DNA of 64,000 nucleotides. It comes from Gammaproteobacteria bacterium. GTDB taxonomy: Bacteria; Pseudomonadota; Gammaproteobacteria; Steroidobacterales; Foliamicaceae. The notes below the pieces were generated by a model. The model was not told where the DNA came from and made no database searches. It was given only the letters and a program-made list of their open reading frames with translations. The DNA lies in assembly GCA_009845905.1 (NCBI GenBank), contig VXYS01000003.1:1-64000 (forward strand). The letters run 5' to 3'. The position numbers and the translations under genes were made by a program. Within the stretch, counting starts at the first letter, position 1; every line of letters begins with the position of its first letter. Positions 51,885 to 60,600 of the stretch are shown here, piece by piece.

Positions 51885-52646
51885 ATGAGCCCTGCCGAGC
51901 CTGCCGTGCTCAACCGGCCCGATATGGACTTCGAAGAGGAGCGGGTCGCGCTGGCCTGCGCGTTTCGCTGGGCGGCCCGCCTGGATATGCATGAAGCGGT
52001 CGCCAACCACTTCAGTCTCGCCGTCAACAGGGCGGGCACCCGGTTCCTGATGAACCCCAGGGGGCGCCATTTCTCCCGCGTCAGGGCGAGCGAGCTTCTG
52101 CTGCTCGATGCCGACGATGATGCGGTAATGACGCGGCCGGATGCCCCGGACCCCACGGCCTGGGCGTTGCACGGCAGCATCCACCGGCACTTGCCGCATG
52201 CGCGTTGCGTGCTTCACGTTCATTCGAAATACGCGTCGGCACTGGGCTGTCTCGCCGATCCCAGGCTGCCGCCCATCGACATCAACGCGATGCGGTTCCG
52301 GGGAAGCGTTTGCATCGACGACGGCTTCGACGGCATGAGCCTCGATGGCGAGGCCGAACGCATCGCCCGGCTGTTGCGCGACAAGCCGATTCTTCTGATG
52401 CGCAACCACGGGATGATGGTGATCGGCGGGACGGTCGCCCGGGCCTTCGACGATCTCTACTACTTCGAGCGCGCCTGTTCGACCTACATTACGGCCCTGC
52501 AGACCGGCCGCGAGCTGCGCGTCGTTTCCGACGAAGTGGCGGCGAAGACGGCGCGGCAATGGCGCGACTATCCGGGTTTGGGCGAGGATCACTTTCGCGA
52601 GCTTCAGGCCATCCTGGACCGCGAAGAACCTTCCTATCGCCGCTGA
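51885..52646 (+). CDS. Class II aldolase/adducin family protein
   Basis: The 253-residue product has the zinc-site signature LHVHSKYASALGC (HxH) and the later ILLMRNHGMMVIG. It has the N-terminal class II layout (CAFRWAARLDMHEAVANHFSLAV). Family members cleave or epimerise sugar phosphates, or are adducin-like. The phosphate-binding region is not classical, so substrate assignment is not possible. ATG 51885 follows GGGAGAGA. It precedes the PQQ dehydrogenase by 12 bp on the same strand. Confidence 0.9.
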   Translation: MSPAEPAVLNRPDMDFEEERVALACAFRWAARLDMHEAVANHFSLAVNRAGTRFLMNPRGRHFSRVRASELLLLDADDDAVMTRPDAPDPTAWALHGSIHRHLPHARCVLHVHSKYASALGCLADPRLPPIDINAMRFRGSVCIDDGFDGMSLDGEAERIARLLRDKPILLMRNHGMMVIGGTVARAFDDLYYFERACSTYITALQTGRELRVVSDEVAAKTARQWRDYPGLGEDHFRELQAILDREEPSYRR

Positions 52647-52658
52647 TCGTTGCGGGAT

Positions 52659-54659
52659 ATGTTGCCGAACAGCAAAAGTCAAATCATCGCGCTGCTTCTG
52701 GGCGCTCTGCTGCTCGGCGGCTGCGGGAATCAGGGCGATCGATCGTTCGAGCCGGGCCCCCCGGTCGAGGATCCGGGCTGGCCCACGTATGCGGGCCCGG
52801 CAACAGGCACGCGCTACTCGCCCCTCAACCAGATCAACCGTTCCAACGCAGGCGATCTGGAAATCGCCTGGACCTACAACACCGGTCACCTCGACCGGGC
52901 GCCGCAATTCAACGTCCTGTTGGGCTTCCAGGCGACGCCCATTCTTCTTCCGGACGAGGCGGGACGCCACCTGGTGTTGTGCGATCCCTATAACCGGATC
53001 ATTGCGCTGGACCCGGCCACGGGGCTGGAACGATGGGCGTTTGATCCCGAGATCGATCTGAGCCCGCATGCGGGGCGATTCAATTGCCGGGGCGTGACCT
53101 ACTGGCGCGACCCGGACGCGGCGGACGCGGAGGCCTGCGCCCACCGCATCCTTCTCGCCACCAACGACCGCCGGCTGGCCGCCGTCGATGCGCGAAACGG
53201 CGCATCCTGCGTGGACTTCGGCGAAAACGGGTTTGTCGATGTCACGCCGATCATTCAGCAGCTGCGGCCGACCAGCCAGCTGCTCTCGATGCAGCTGACC
53301 TCGCCGGTCGCCGTCGTTAACGGCGTGATCGTGATCGGCGGGACCGCCGCCAAGTTCAGCGATGCGAGTTCCACGAACGGAGCCGTGCGCGCCTTCAGCG
53401 CCCGCACCGGCGAGCACCTGTGGACCTTCGACACGCTGATCCGCGAGCCGGAGGGCGATCCGGAGAGCAGCGCCTGGCACGTGGGCGGCGCCAACGCCTG
53501 GACCACTTTCTCCTGGGAAAACGAAAGCGACCTGGTGTTCATTCCCACGGCCAGCCCGTCGCCCGACTTCTATGGCGGCAAGCGGCCGGGCGACAATCTC
53601 TACGGCAACTCGCTGGTCGTGCTTCGAGCAAGCACCGGCGAGCTGGTCTGGCATTACCAGATCGTGCATCACGACGTGTGGGACTGGGACCTGCCGACCA
53701 ACCCCATCCTCGCCGAGATCACGCGCGACGGCGAAAAAGTCCCGGTGGTGATGCAACTGACCAAGCAGGGCATGGTTTTCACCTTCCATCGCTACACCGG
53801 CGAGCCCTTCTTCGAGATCGAGGAGCGTCCCGTGCCTACCGATGGATTGCCGGATGACGAACTCTCGCCCACTCAGCCGTTTCCGGTCAGGCCGCCGCCG
53901 CTGGTCAGGCACGGAATCGGGCCGGACGACGCCTGGGGGATGACGCCGTATGACCGGAACAGGTGCCGGGAAAGCATCGAGGCCATGCGTTACGGCCCGA
54001 TCTACACGCCCCCGAGCACGAAGGGCACGCTGATGATGCCGAGCGTCGCCGGCGGCATGAACTGGGGCGGCGGCGCCTTCGATCCGAAAAGCGACATCCT
54101 GGTGGCGCCGGTCAGCGAAACGCCCTCGTGGGTCCGACTGACCCCCAACGAGGAATTGGATCCGGAAGTGGCCGGGGCTCCCGGGTCGGGTCTTCCGATG
54201 GGACCGCCGGGCTTCATCGACGGCACGAACTACGGCCTGCAACAGGGGGTCCTGTTTTCTCCGTTCATGACGCCGTGCACGGAGCCGCCCTGGGGCAAGC
54301 TGGTGGCGGTGGACATGGCGGCGGGCGAAATTCTGTGGGAAGAACCGCTGGGGCTGATCGACAAGTTGTCTCCGATTCCCATTCCGTTGCGGTGGGGCAC
54401 GCCGTTTGCGGGCGGGCCGATCGTCACGGGCGGCGGGGTGGTGTTCATAGGCGCGACCGCCGACGAGCGGTTCCGCGCATACGACACGCTGACCGGCGAG
54501 CTGCTCTGGGAGTTCGACGGTCCCACCTCGGCCAATGCCACGCCCATGACCTATATGGCCGACGGCAAGCAATTCGTCGTGGTCGCCACGGGCGGACACA
54601 GCTGGGTCTATCCCTTCAAGAAGGGCGACTCGGTCGTGGCCTACGGCCTGCCGGACTGA
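52659..54659 (+). CDS. PQQ-dependent quinoprotein dehydrogenase, lipoprotein
   Basis: From ATG 52659 (TTG 52650 is possible) the 666-residue product has a lipoprotein signal ending in the lipobox LGGC (residues 21-24). It is then an eight-bladed propeller with repeated AxDxxTGxxxW-type motifs (ALDPATGLERWAF, AFSARTGEHLWTF, VLRASTGELVWHY, VDMAAGEILWE, YDTLTGELLWEF). The active-site sequence HHDVWDWDLPTNPI is that of PQQ glucose/alcohol dehydrogenases. It oxidises a sugar or alcohol in the periplasm with PQQ. There is no heme c domain. It is 12 bp from the aldolase-type gene. Confidence 0.92.
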   Translation: MLPNSKSQIIALLLGALLLGGCGNQGDRSFEPGPPVEDPGWPTYAGPATGTRYSPLNQINRSNAGDLEIAWTYNTGHLDRAPQFNVLLGFQATPILLPDEAGRHLVLCDPYNRIIALDPATGLERWAFDPEIDLSPHAGRFNCRGVTYWRDPDAADAEACAHRILLATNDRRLAAVDARNGASCVDFGENGFVDVTPIIQQLRPTSQLLSMQLTSPVAVVNGVIVIGGTAAKFSDASSTNGAVRAFSARTGEHLWTFDTLIREPEGDPESSAWHVGGANAWTTFSWENESDLVFIPTASPSPDFYGGKRPGDNLYGNSLVVLRASTGELVWHYQIVHHDVWDWDLPTNPILAEITRDGEKVPVVMQLTKQGMVFTFHRYTGEPFFEIEERPVPTDGLPDDELSPTQPFPVRPPPLVRHGIGPDDAWGMTPYDRNRCRESIEAMRYGPIYTPPSTKGTLMMPSVAGGMNWGGGAFDPKSDILVAPVSETPSWVRLTPNEELDPEVAGAPGSGLPMGPPGFIDGTNYGLQQGVLFSPFMTPCTEPPWGKLVAVDMAAGEILWEEPLGLIDKLSPIPIPLRWGTPFAGGPIVTGGGVVFIGATADERFRAYDTLTGELLWEFDGPTSANATPMTYMADGKQFVVVATGGHSWVYPFKKGDSVVAYGLPD

Positions 54660-54687
54660 TTCGCTGAATCGTTTCCATATACATCAA

Positions 54688-56151
54688 TTGCAACCAGCCG
54701 TCTTCGGAATACTCCTCGGGGTTGCATCGGCAGCGGCATCAGGTCAGTCGGTCCCGTTCTTCCCGTCGGCTTCGGATGCCTGGGACCGGCGGGGAGTGGC
54801 GCAGGTAATCAACCGGTCCGAGGCGGCAGGCGAGGTGACGATCGAGGCGTTCGACGATGAGGGGGTGGCGTACGAGCCGCTTTCGCTATCGATCGGCTCC
54901 GGCGGGACCGTGCACTTCGACTCGTTCGACCTGGAGGACGGCAACGCCGGAAAGGGGCTGTCCGGGAGCACCGGGCCGGGGCGCGGGGACTGGCGACTGC
55001 GGCTTGCCAGCGAACTCGATATCCGGGTTCTGTCCTACGTCCGAACGAGCGACGGCTTTGTCGCGCCGATGCATGGCACGGCGCCTTGGCGGGATGGCAG
55101 TTACCGCGTCGCAATATTCAGCCCCGGGAGCGACCGCAGCCAGGAGAGCCTCCTCCGCCTGGTCAACCTGGGAAAGGCGACCGCAAAAGTGGCGATCCGT
55201 GGAATGGACGATGCGGGTGCTTACAGTGCCGGCACGGTGAACGTTCAAATTCCTGCCGGGGCAGCGAGAACCTACTCGGCCGCGGAACTGGAATCGGGGA
55301 AGGCAATGGGCCTGGATGGATCGCTGGGCGATGGTCGCGGCAGGTGGCGGCTGACGGTCCGGTCGGACCGGCCGCTCGCGGTGATGAGCCTGTTATCGGG
55401 CCCGGCCGGTCGCCTCACGAACCTGTCGAACGGGCCGGCGGATGGAGTAACGCAGAACTTCGAGTTCAGCCGCGGGGAACACGGGTTCGTTGCCGGGTTC
55501 GCAGACTATCCGCCTGACGATGAGGAGATCTACGAGTTGACGTCCGGCTATCGCCCGCTTCCGGCGCCGCTGGAGCCGCAATCCGCGCTGTTCCTCTCCG
55601 GGGTCAACCGCAGCGACGATCTCGTCATGTTCTACAAAGGACAGGTCGCCGGTCTCGTCGCGGGCACGGCCTACAGCGTTTCGGTCAGCGTGGAGATCGC
55701 CACCGATACGCCCGCCGGGTGCGTGGGCGTCGGCGGCGCGCCGGGCGAGAGCGTCTGGATCAAGGCAGGCGCCAGCGAGGTCGAACCGCTGCCGGTCCTG
55801 GAAGACTCGTATCTGCGAATGAACATCGACATCGGGAACCAGTCGAACGGCGGCGGCAATGCCGTCGTGCTCGGCAATATGGCCAATTCCCGTAGTTGCG
55901 AGCAGCCGCGTCAATGGGAACGCAAGTCCTTCCAGTCCCGGTCGATACCGGAACCCGTCACGGCATCGGCGGATGGCCGGGCCTGGCTGTTCTTCGGCAC
56001 CGACTCGGGATTCGAAAGCCGCACCGAGGTCTACTTCACGCGGGCGACGGTCACTTTTGCTCCGCTGGAACCAGACGGATCACGGCCTGCATCCGACCCG
56101 ATTCCGTTGCGCTGGCTGCCGCCGCGAAAGGACCGGCCCGATGTCAATTAG
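54688..56151 (+). CDS. Secreted protein with duplicated ~110-residue domain, function unknown
   Basis: TTG 54688 gives a short signal (FGILLGVASAAASGQS) and 487 residues. Two tandem domains of about 110 residues (about 30-135 and 145-250) share GRGxWRLxxxSxxxxxVxS and the VxxxxDxxGxxxxxxxxxIxxGxxxxxxxxxLExGxxxGxxGSxGxGRG pattern. Both keep paired strands and a GSxGxGRG loop. They look like beta-sandwich adhesin or cell-surface domains. The C-terminal 200 residues are a separate beta-rich region with ESVWIKAGA and a Cys pair. I do not recognise the family. It follows the PQQ dehydrogenase by 28 bp. Confidence 0.65.
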   Translation: MQPAVFGILLGVASAAASGQSVPFFPSASDAWDRRGVAQVINRSEAAGEVTIEAFDDEGVAYEPLSLSIGSGGTVHFDSFDLEDGNAGKGLSGSTGPGRGDWRLRLASELDIRVLSYVRTSDGFVAPMHGTAPWRDGSYRVAIFSPGSDRSQESLLRLVNLGKATAKVAIRGMDDAGAYSAGTVNVQIPAGAARTYSAAELESGKAMGLDGSLGDGRGRWRLTVRSDRPLAVMSLLSGPAGRLTNLSNGPADGVTQNFEFSRGEHGFVAGFADYPPDDEEIYELTSGYRPLPAPLEPQSALFLSGVNRSDDLVMFYKGQVAGLVAGTAYSVSVSVEIATDTPAGCVGVGGAPGESVWIKAGASEVEPLPVLEDSYLRMNIDIGNQSNGGGNAVVLGNMANSRSCEQPRQWERKSFQSRSIPEPVTASADGRAWLFFGTDSGFESRTEVYFTRATVTFAPLEPDGSRPASDPIPLRWLPPRKDRPDVN

Positions 56152-56181
56152 GGGAACGCTATACCATTCGCGCCGGAGGTA

Positions 56182-56757
56182 ATGAAAATGAGATCGATCT
56201 TTCTAGCCGGGCTTCTTCTCGTCGGCATGGCTCATGCCGACGATACTCAGGAGCAGCCGACGAACAGCGACGGTGCTGCGCAAGATGCTTTAGAGACTGC
56301 GACAGTCCAGGACATACTGAATTTCCATGAGATGACGGACAACATCGCCATTGGTGGACAGCCGACCGTGAGCCAGTTGGCTCAGGTCGCGGATGCGGGT
56401 TACTCCGTCGTCGTGAACCTGGCGATGCATGACTCGGATAACGCGATACCGGAAGAGGGCAGTGTCACCGCTTCCCTGGGCATGTCCTACATTCATATCC
56501 CCGTTCCGTCCGATGCTCCGACGTCAACGCACGTGCGGAAATTCTTCAACGTAATGGACGCCTTCGAAGGCGAGAAAGTCTTTGTGCATTGCGTTGTGAG
56601 CGGACGGGTGTCCGCCTTCATCAATCGATACATGATGCTCAGAATGGGGACATCGGCCGAGCAGGCCACTTCGCCGTTGCTGCAAAGATGGCTGCCCGCC
56701 ATGGAGGAACCCTGGACGTCGATCATGAATCTCGAGCTGGCCGATCTCGAACAATGA
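56182..56757 (+). CDS. Exported DUF442-like phosphatase-family protein
   Basis: ATG 56182 gives 191 residues with a signal peptide (SIFLAGLLLVGMAHA). The mature part begins with an IAIGGQPTVSQLAQVADAGYSVVVNLA segment, the beta-lactamase-hydrolase/DUF442 entry. The catalytic loop VHCVVSGRVSAFINRY keeps Cys and Arg in a Cx4R spacing, as in this phosphatase-like family rather than the Cx5R of classical tyrosine phosphatases. Periplasmic location is unusual for a phosphatase and suggests a dephosphorylating or binding role. GGAGGT precedes the start. Confidence 0.78.
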   Translation: MKMRSIFLAGLLLVGMAHADDTQEQPTNSDGAAQDALETATVQDILNFHEMTDNIAIGGQPTVSQLAQVADAGYSVVVNLAMHDSDNAIPEEGSVTASLGMSYIHIPVPSDAPTSTHVRKFFNVMDAFEGEKVFVHCVVSGRVSAFINRYMMLRMGTSAEQATSPLLQRWLPAMEEPWTSIMNLELADLEQ

Positions 56758-56791
56758 AGAATCGAAATACTGCCTCGGGGGGTACTGACGG

Positions 56792-57262
56792 TTGAGCGAG
56801 GGAAGGGTTCTCCTTTACGAAACGAGCATCAAGCCGGAGTGGATCGACCACAACGGCCACATGAACGTCGCCTTCTTCGTGCTCGCCTTCGACGAGGCGA
56901 CGGACGCCGCGTATGAGCACTGGGGCATCGGCATGGATTACCCGGACACCAGCGGATGCTCGGTGTTCACGCTGGGCCTCAACGTCGATTACCTGGGCGA
57001 GCTGTTCGAAGGCGATGCGATCCGCGTCGAGACGACGCTCGTCGATTACGACGCCAAGCGCATCCACTACTTTCATCGAATGATCGATACGGCTAAGGAC
57101 AAGCTCGTTGCGACCAACGAGTGCCTGTGCATGAACGTCGACCTGGAAGCCAGGAAATCCGCGCCGTTCCCGGATGACGTGATCGAGAAGCTGGCGCCGT
57201 TTGCCGGTGACGCCGAACCGCCCAAGGGTTTCGGCCGCACGCTGCGCATCCGGCGTTCGTGA
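56792..57262 (+). CDS. Hotdog-fold thioesterase family protein
   Basis: TTG 56792, with a GGGGGGT box upstream, gives 156 residues. The hotdog core is WIDHNGHMNVAFFVLAFDEATDAAYEHW, with the Asp of DHNGHMN as the catalytic residue of 4-hydroxybenzoyl-CoA-type thioesterases. Related sequences occur as the C-terminal domain of L-carnitine dehydrogenase. It should hydrolyse an acyl-CoA, possibly a betaine-type CoA ester. The stop overlaps the GMC oxidoreductase start by 4 bp, so the two act together. An oxidised choline- or carnitine-like substrate would fit. Confidence 0.85.
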   Translation: MSEGRVLLYETSIKPEWIDHNGHMNVAFFVLAFDEATDAAYEHWGIGMDYPDTSGCSVFTLGLNVDYLGELFEGDAIRVETTLVDYDAKRIHYFHRMIDTAKDKLVATNECLCMNVDLEARKSAPFPDDVIEKLAPFAGDAEPPKGFGRTLRIRRS

Positions 57263-58794
57263 CGGATTCGAGCTTTGATTTTGTAGTCGTCGGCGCCGGT
57301 TCGGCCGGCTGCGCCGTGGTTGCCGGTCTGGTCGAGGCGGAGCTGGGAACCGTTTGCGCGCTCGAGGCCGGCGGCCCGGACAATTCGCTGATGGTGAGGA
57401 CGCCGTTCGCCCTGATGTTCATGATGGGCAGTCGCAAATGGGATTGGCGGCGCATCACGACGCCGCAGCGTGAGTTGGGCGGCAGAGTCCTGGCGGTCCC
57501 CCGGGGCAGGATGATCGGCGGCTCCGGTTCGATCAACTCGATGGTCTGGTTCCGCGGTCGCATGGACGATTTCGACCGCTGGGATATCGAGGGATGGTCT
57601 TCCGATGACGTGGCGCCCGCGTTCGAAGAAGTTGAAGCTCGCATGACGCCGCGGCGTCTTCCCAATCCTCATCCGCTGGCAGAGCGTTTTGCCCGCGCGC
57701 TGGACAGTGATGGCAAGACGCCGCCCTCGCCGGAGCGTGAAGGAGCGGGCATTTTTTCGGTCAACATGCGCGGCCACCGCCGGTGGTCGCCGGCTGACGC
57801 TTTCCTGCGGCCGGCGCAAGCCAGCGGGTGTCTTACCGTGACCACCGATGCGCAGGTGGACAGGATCCTGTTCGACGGCGATCGAGCGAGAGCTGTCGTG
57901 CTGGCGGGTGGTGGGCGAATCAATGCCCGCAAGGGGGTCGTTCTGTCGGCGGGGGCCATCGAATCGCCCGCCATTCTGATGCGATCGGGCATAGGTCCGG
58001 GGCAGGAACTGCAATCACTGGGTATCCATGTGATCCAGGATTCGCCGGAAGTGGGCGAGAACCTGCACGATCATCCGGTGATCGGAGTGCACCATGCCGG
58101 CGCGAATTCGGGTTACGGGTTTACGCTGGCGCAAATGCCGGCCTGGGCGATGGCGCCGTTTTCGTACCTGTTGGCGAAAAAGGGTCCGTTCACGTCCTGC
58201 ATCGTCGAAGCGGGGGCGTTCTTCAACGCAAGGGGCGAGGGCGGTTCGCCCGATGTGCAGGTGCACTTTATCCCCTACATGATGGGTTGGAAGGGCCGGA
58301 CCCTGGTATGGGGATCGGGCTACTGCGCCGATGTCGGTGTGTCTCGTCCCAGGTCCCGCGGAAAGCTTCGGCTTGCATCGGCCGACGCTGACGCTGCGCC
58401 CGAAATCGACCTTGGCCTTCTCAACCATCCCGACGACCTCGCCACCCTGATTGCGGGATTCAGGCGTCTGCGCGAGATCCTTGAGGCGGCGCCTTTCGGA
58501 TCGATGCGCGCGCCCGAAGCTTTCCCGGCCGGCGCCGTAACTACCGACGAACAGATTGAACGCCATATCCGCGATCGCCTGGCTACCGCCTACCATCCGG
58601 TGGGCACGCTGCGGATGGGCGATGGCGAAGCGCCCGTGTCGCCACGCCTGAAGGTAAAGGGCGTTGAAGGCTTATGGGTAGCGGATGCGTCCGTGATGCC
58701 TCATGTGACTTCGGCGAACACGAACGCGCCGTCGATCATGATCGGACACCGCGCCGCCCGGTTCATCTCCGAGGATTTGCCCGTACAGGCCTGA
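57259..58794 (+). CDS. GMC oxidoreductase (choline/alcohol dehydrogenase type)
   Basis: GTG 57259 overlaps the thioesterase stop (GTGA). The 511-residue product has the ADP-binding DFVVVGAGSAGCAVV, the GMC motif GGSGSINSMVWFRG, the ARKGVVLSAGAIESPAILMRSG motif and the C-terminal catalytic segment YHPVGTLRMGD with its histidine. This is the BetA-like branch of the family, a flavoprotein oxidising a primary alcohol. Coupling with a thioesterase points to a linked substrate, inferred. Its 3' end overlaps the opposing DUF2784 gene by 32 bp. Confidence 0.92.
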   Translation: MTDSSFDFVVVGAGSAGCAVVAGLVEAELGTVCALEAGGPDNSLMVRTPFALMFMMGSRKWDWRRITTPQRELGGRVLAVPRGRMIGGSGSINSMVWFRGRMDDFDRWDIEGWSSDDVAPAFEEVEARMTPRRLPNPHPLAERFARALDSDGKTPPSPEREGAGIFSVNMRGHRRWSPADAFLRPAQASGCLTVTTDAQVDRILFDGDRARAVVLAGGGRINARKGVVLSAGAIESPAILMRSGIGPGQELQSLGIHVIQDSPEVGENLHDHPVIGVHHAGANSGYGFTLAQMPAWAMAPFSYLLAKKGPFTSCIVEAGAFFNARGEGGSPDVQVHFIPYMMGWKGRTLVWGSGYCADVGVSRPRSRGKLRLASADADAAPEIDLGLLNHPDDLATLIAGFRRLREILEAAPFGSMRAPEAFPAGAVTTDEQIERHIRDRLATAYHPVGTLRMGDGEAPVSPRLKVKGVEGLWVADASVMPHVTSANTNAPSIMIGHRAARFISEDLPVQA

Positions 58795-59197
58795 AACGGC
58801 GCGGACGCACCCAGAGCCAGCTTCCGACGACCGCGGCCCCGAAGAGCGTATAACAGACCGCAAAAACCCATGCCGGCGCCCGGTAGTAAAGCAGCGTTTC
58901 CAGCCAGTGCGCCACGAACGATCCCGGATAAGTCGAATCGCCTGCGCGGGAGCGGAGCGTCATTTCAATGGTCGTGAGCGGGCAGATCGCCCCGAACCAT
59001 GACTGAACCACCACCACCCCTATGGCGAGGAGGTGCGCCAGTCGAAACCACGGATTCCGGACCCACAACCAGCGACGCGCCTTGCCGGCGAGGATGAGCG
59101 TGAGACCACCGATAACGAACGCGACGAACAGCGCGTGCAGCAACAGAACCGCATCGGCAGCCAACAGATAGACCGAGGATGAACCTGCTTGCTCCAC
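58763..59197 (-). CDS. DUF2784 membrane protein
   Basis: The 144-residue product has four predicted membrane helices and the DUF2784 pattern: LLLHALFVAFVIGGLTLILAG at the N-terminus, LWVRNPWFRLAHLLAIGVVVVQSWFGAICPLTTIE with a conserved Cys-Pro-Leu-Thr, and the GSFVAHWLETLLYYRAPAW segment. Function is unknown. It overlaps the GMC gene 3' end by 32 bp, an unusual but common layout in dense genomes. Confidence 0.9.
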   Translation of the reverse strand: MEQAGSSSVYLLAADAVLLLHALFVAFVIGGLTLILAGKARRWLWVRNPWFRLAHLLAIGVVVVQSWFGAICPLTTIEMTLRSRAGDSTYPGSFVAHWLETLLYYRAPAWVFAVCYTLFGAAVVGSWLWVRPRRFRPVRANPRR

Positions 59198-59326
59198 CGC
59201 CTCTCCCGCGACCTGGCTAATACCTAACCCTAACTGATCTTCCGTTCAACTACGGTTCGGTAGCAAGGGAAGGCACACGGCGCCGCCAAATTATTCTCCG
59301 AAGACCTACCCGTAGATAATTGATTG

Positions 59327-59665
59327 ATGATGAATTCTGGAAGTGCTGTCCGGCTGACACCGGACGAAATGGCCCGACACATTCCCGATGCGGAAGGAAA
59401 CAGGTTTCACGTCGGGCTGGAAAGGGGCCAGCTTCAGGTTGAGTTCTACATTCCCGAGGGCGCGGATCTGCAGCAACCCCATAGCCGGGACGAATGCTAT
59501 GTGGTCATCCGCGGGTCGGGACGATTCCAGATGGGGAAAGACGTGGTCCCCTTCAATGCAGGTGACTTCCTATTCGTGCCCGCCGGCGTGGAGCACCGGT
59601 TTCTTGATTTCGGTGACGACCTGGCAACCTGGGTCATTTTCTACGGCCCCGAGGGCGGCGAGTGA
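59327..59665 (+). CDS. Cupin-domain protein
   Basis: ATG 59327 (or the next ATG) gives 112 residues. A single cupin domain has motif 1 around PHSRDECYVVIRGSGRFQMG and motif 2 around PAGVEHRFLDFGDD. The metal-binding pattern H-x-E-C-Y and the late His of VEHRF are present. Cupins bind metals or small molecules; the function is unspecified. It is 27 bp upstream of the OsmC gene and could share a role in detoxification. Confidence 0.85.
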   Translation: MMNSGSAVRLTPDEMARHIPDAEGNRFHVGLERGQLQVEFYIPEGADLQQPHSRDECYVVIRGSGRFQMGKDVVPFNAGDFLFVPAGVEHRFLDFGDDLATWVIFYGPEGGE

Positions 59666-59692
59666 TCGCCTGGCCGTACGTCTGGTAAGGCA

Positions 59693-60163
59693 ATGAAACG
59701 AGAACACACTTACACAACGACTATTACCTGGAAGGGAAACAAAGGCACGGGAACCGTCGCGTACGACGCCTACGCGCGGGACTACGAAATTGCCTGCGAC
59801 GGGAAGGCAGCGATACGCGGCTCGGCCGATCCAATGTACATGGGGGACGCTAAGCGTCACAATCCGGAGGAAATGCTCGTCGCCGCGCTGTCGGCCTGTC
59901 ACATGCTTTGGTACTTGCACCTTTGCGCAGCGAACGGTGTCGTTGTAGAGGCGTATGAGGACTCGGCGGATGGGCTAGTGCTGACGCGTCGTGATGGATC
60001 CGGTGAGTTCAATAAAGTGACGCTAAGGCCACGTGTAACCATTACGGCCAGTAGCGACGCGGCTGAAGCGGAGCGTTTACACACGAAGGCCAACGAGATG
60101 TGCTACATCGCTCGCTCCGTAAATTTCCCCGTACAACACAAGCCGGAAATCGTGCCCCGCTAG
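59693..60163 (+). CDS. OsmC family peroxide-reductase-type protein
   Basis: The 156-residue product has the OsmC/Ohr fold: an N-terminal beta region (YTTTITWKGNKGTGTVAYD), the peroxidatic-Cys segment NPEEMLVAALSACHMLWYLHLC, and the second-Cys region HTKANEMCYIARSVNFPV. OsmC/Ohr reduce organic hydroperoxides with thiols; the Cys pair is conserved. It belongs to the YhfA-like branch, which may lack strong peroxidase activity. It is co-oriented with the cupin gene. Confidence 0.9.
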   Translation: MKREHTYTTTITWKGNKGTGTVAYDAYARDYEIACDGKAAIRGSADPMYMGDAKRHNPEEMLVAALSACHMLWYLHLCAANGVVVEAYEDSADGLVLTRRDGSGEFNKVTLRPRVTITASSDAAEAERLHTKANEMCYIARSVNFPVQHKPEIVPR

Positions 60164-60189
60164 CCGGCTCCACTATCACGCGGCGGATT

Positions 60190-60600
60190 TCAGCAGGTGG
60201 TTGGCGTCCACGAGCGCTTGCGTCTGGCTACCTGTCGGGAGCGGTCTTCGCCGTCAAAACTCACCGGCTGCACATGCCGCACGTCGAGTTCCGTCAGTCG
60301 CAGATTGACCACTGACCAGGCGCCGTCCTCGTCCGAAAGTACCGCGCCCAGGCAGGTTCCGCACACGCGGCAAATATAGAAATCTGTCGCCCGCAGGCCA
60401 AAGCGATACTTCTGCAGATAACGCTCGTCCGCGATTCGAATCGTGGTCGAGCCTTTGGGATCGGCCCAGTATGTCGCACCGTGTTTCTGGCAGAAACTGC
60501 ATTCGCAGGAACGCGCAACAATGTCATCGAGCGCCGTTCGCGTCGTGAGTTCGAACGAAAGGTTCCCACAGTGACAAGCTCCCGCGATGGTATGAGTCAT
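60190..60600 (-). CDS. GFA (glutathione-dependent formaldehyde-activating) family protein
   Basis: ATG 60600 gives 136 residues, overlapping the ilvA stop (ATGA). Zinc-type Cys motifs are present: GACHCGNLSFEL, ARSCECSFCQKHGA, and YICRVCGTCLGAVL. The fold matches the GFA/CENP-V domain. Some members bind zinc and thiols; the formaldehyde role is unproven. The position overlapping ilvA suggests co-translation. The open frame to 61380 is antisense to ilvA and rejected. Confidence 0.9.
   Translation of the reverse strand: MTHTIAGACHCGNLSFELTTRTALDDIVARSCECSFCQKHGATYWADPKGSTTIRIADERYLQKYRFGLRATDFYICRVCGTCLGAVLSDEDGAWSVVNLRLTELDVRHVQPVSFDGEDRSRQVARRKRSWTPTTC

Noticed and set aside
51297-54599. 1100-codon minus-strand frame ending as hpt
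   Set aside because: Only the last 178 codons match a phosphoribosyltransferase; the rest is antisense to the PQQ dehydrogenase, a high-GC shadow frame.
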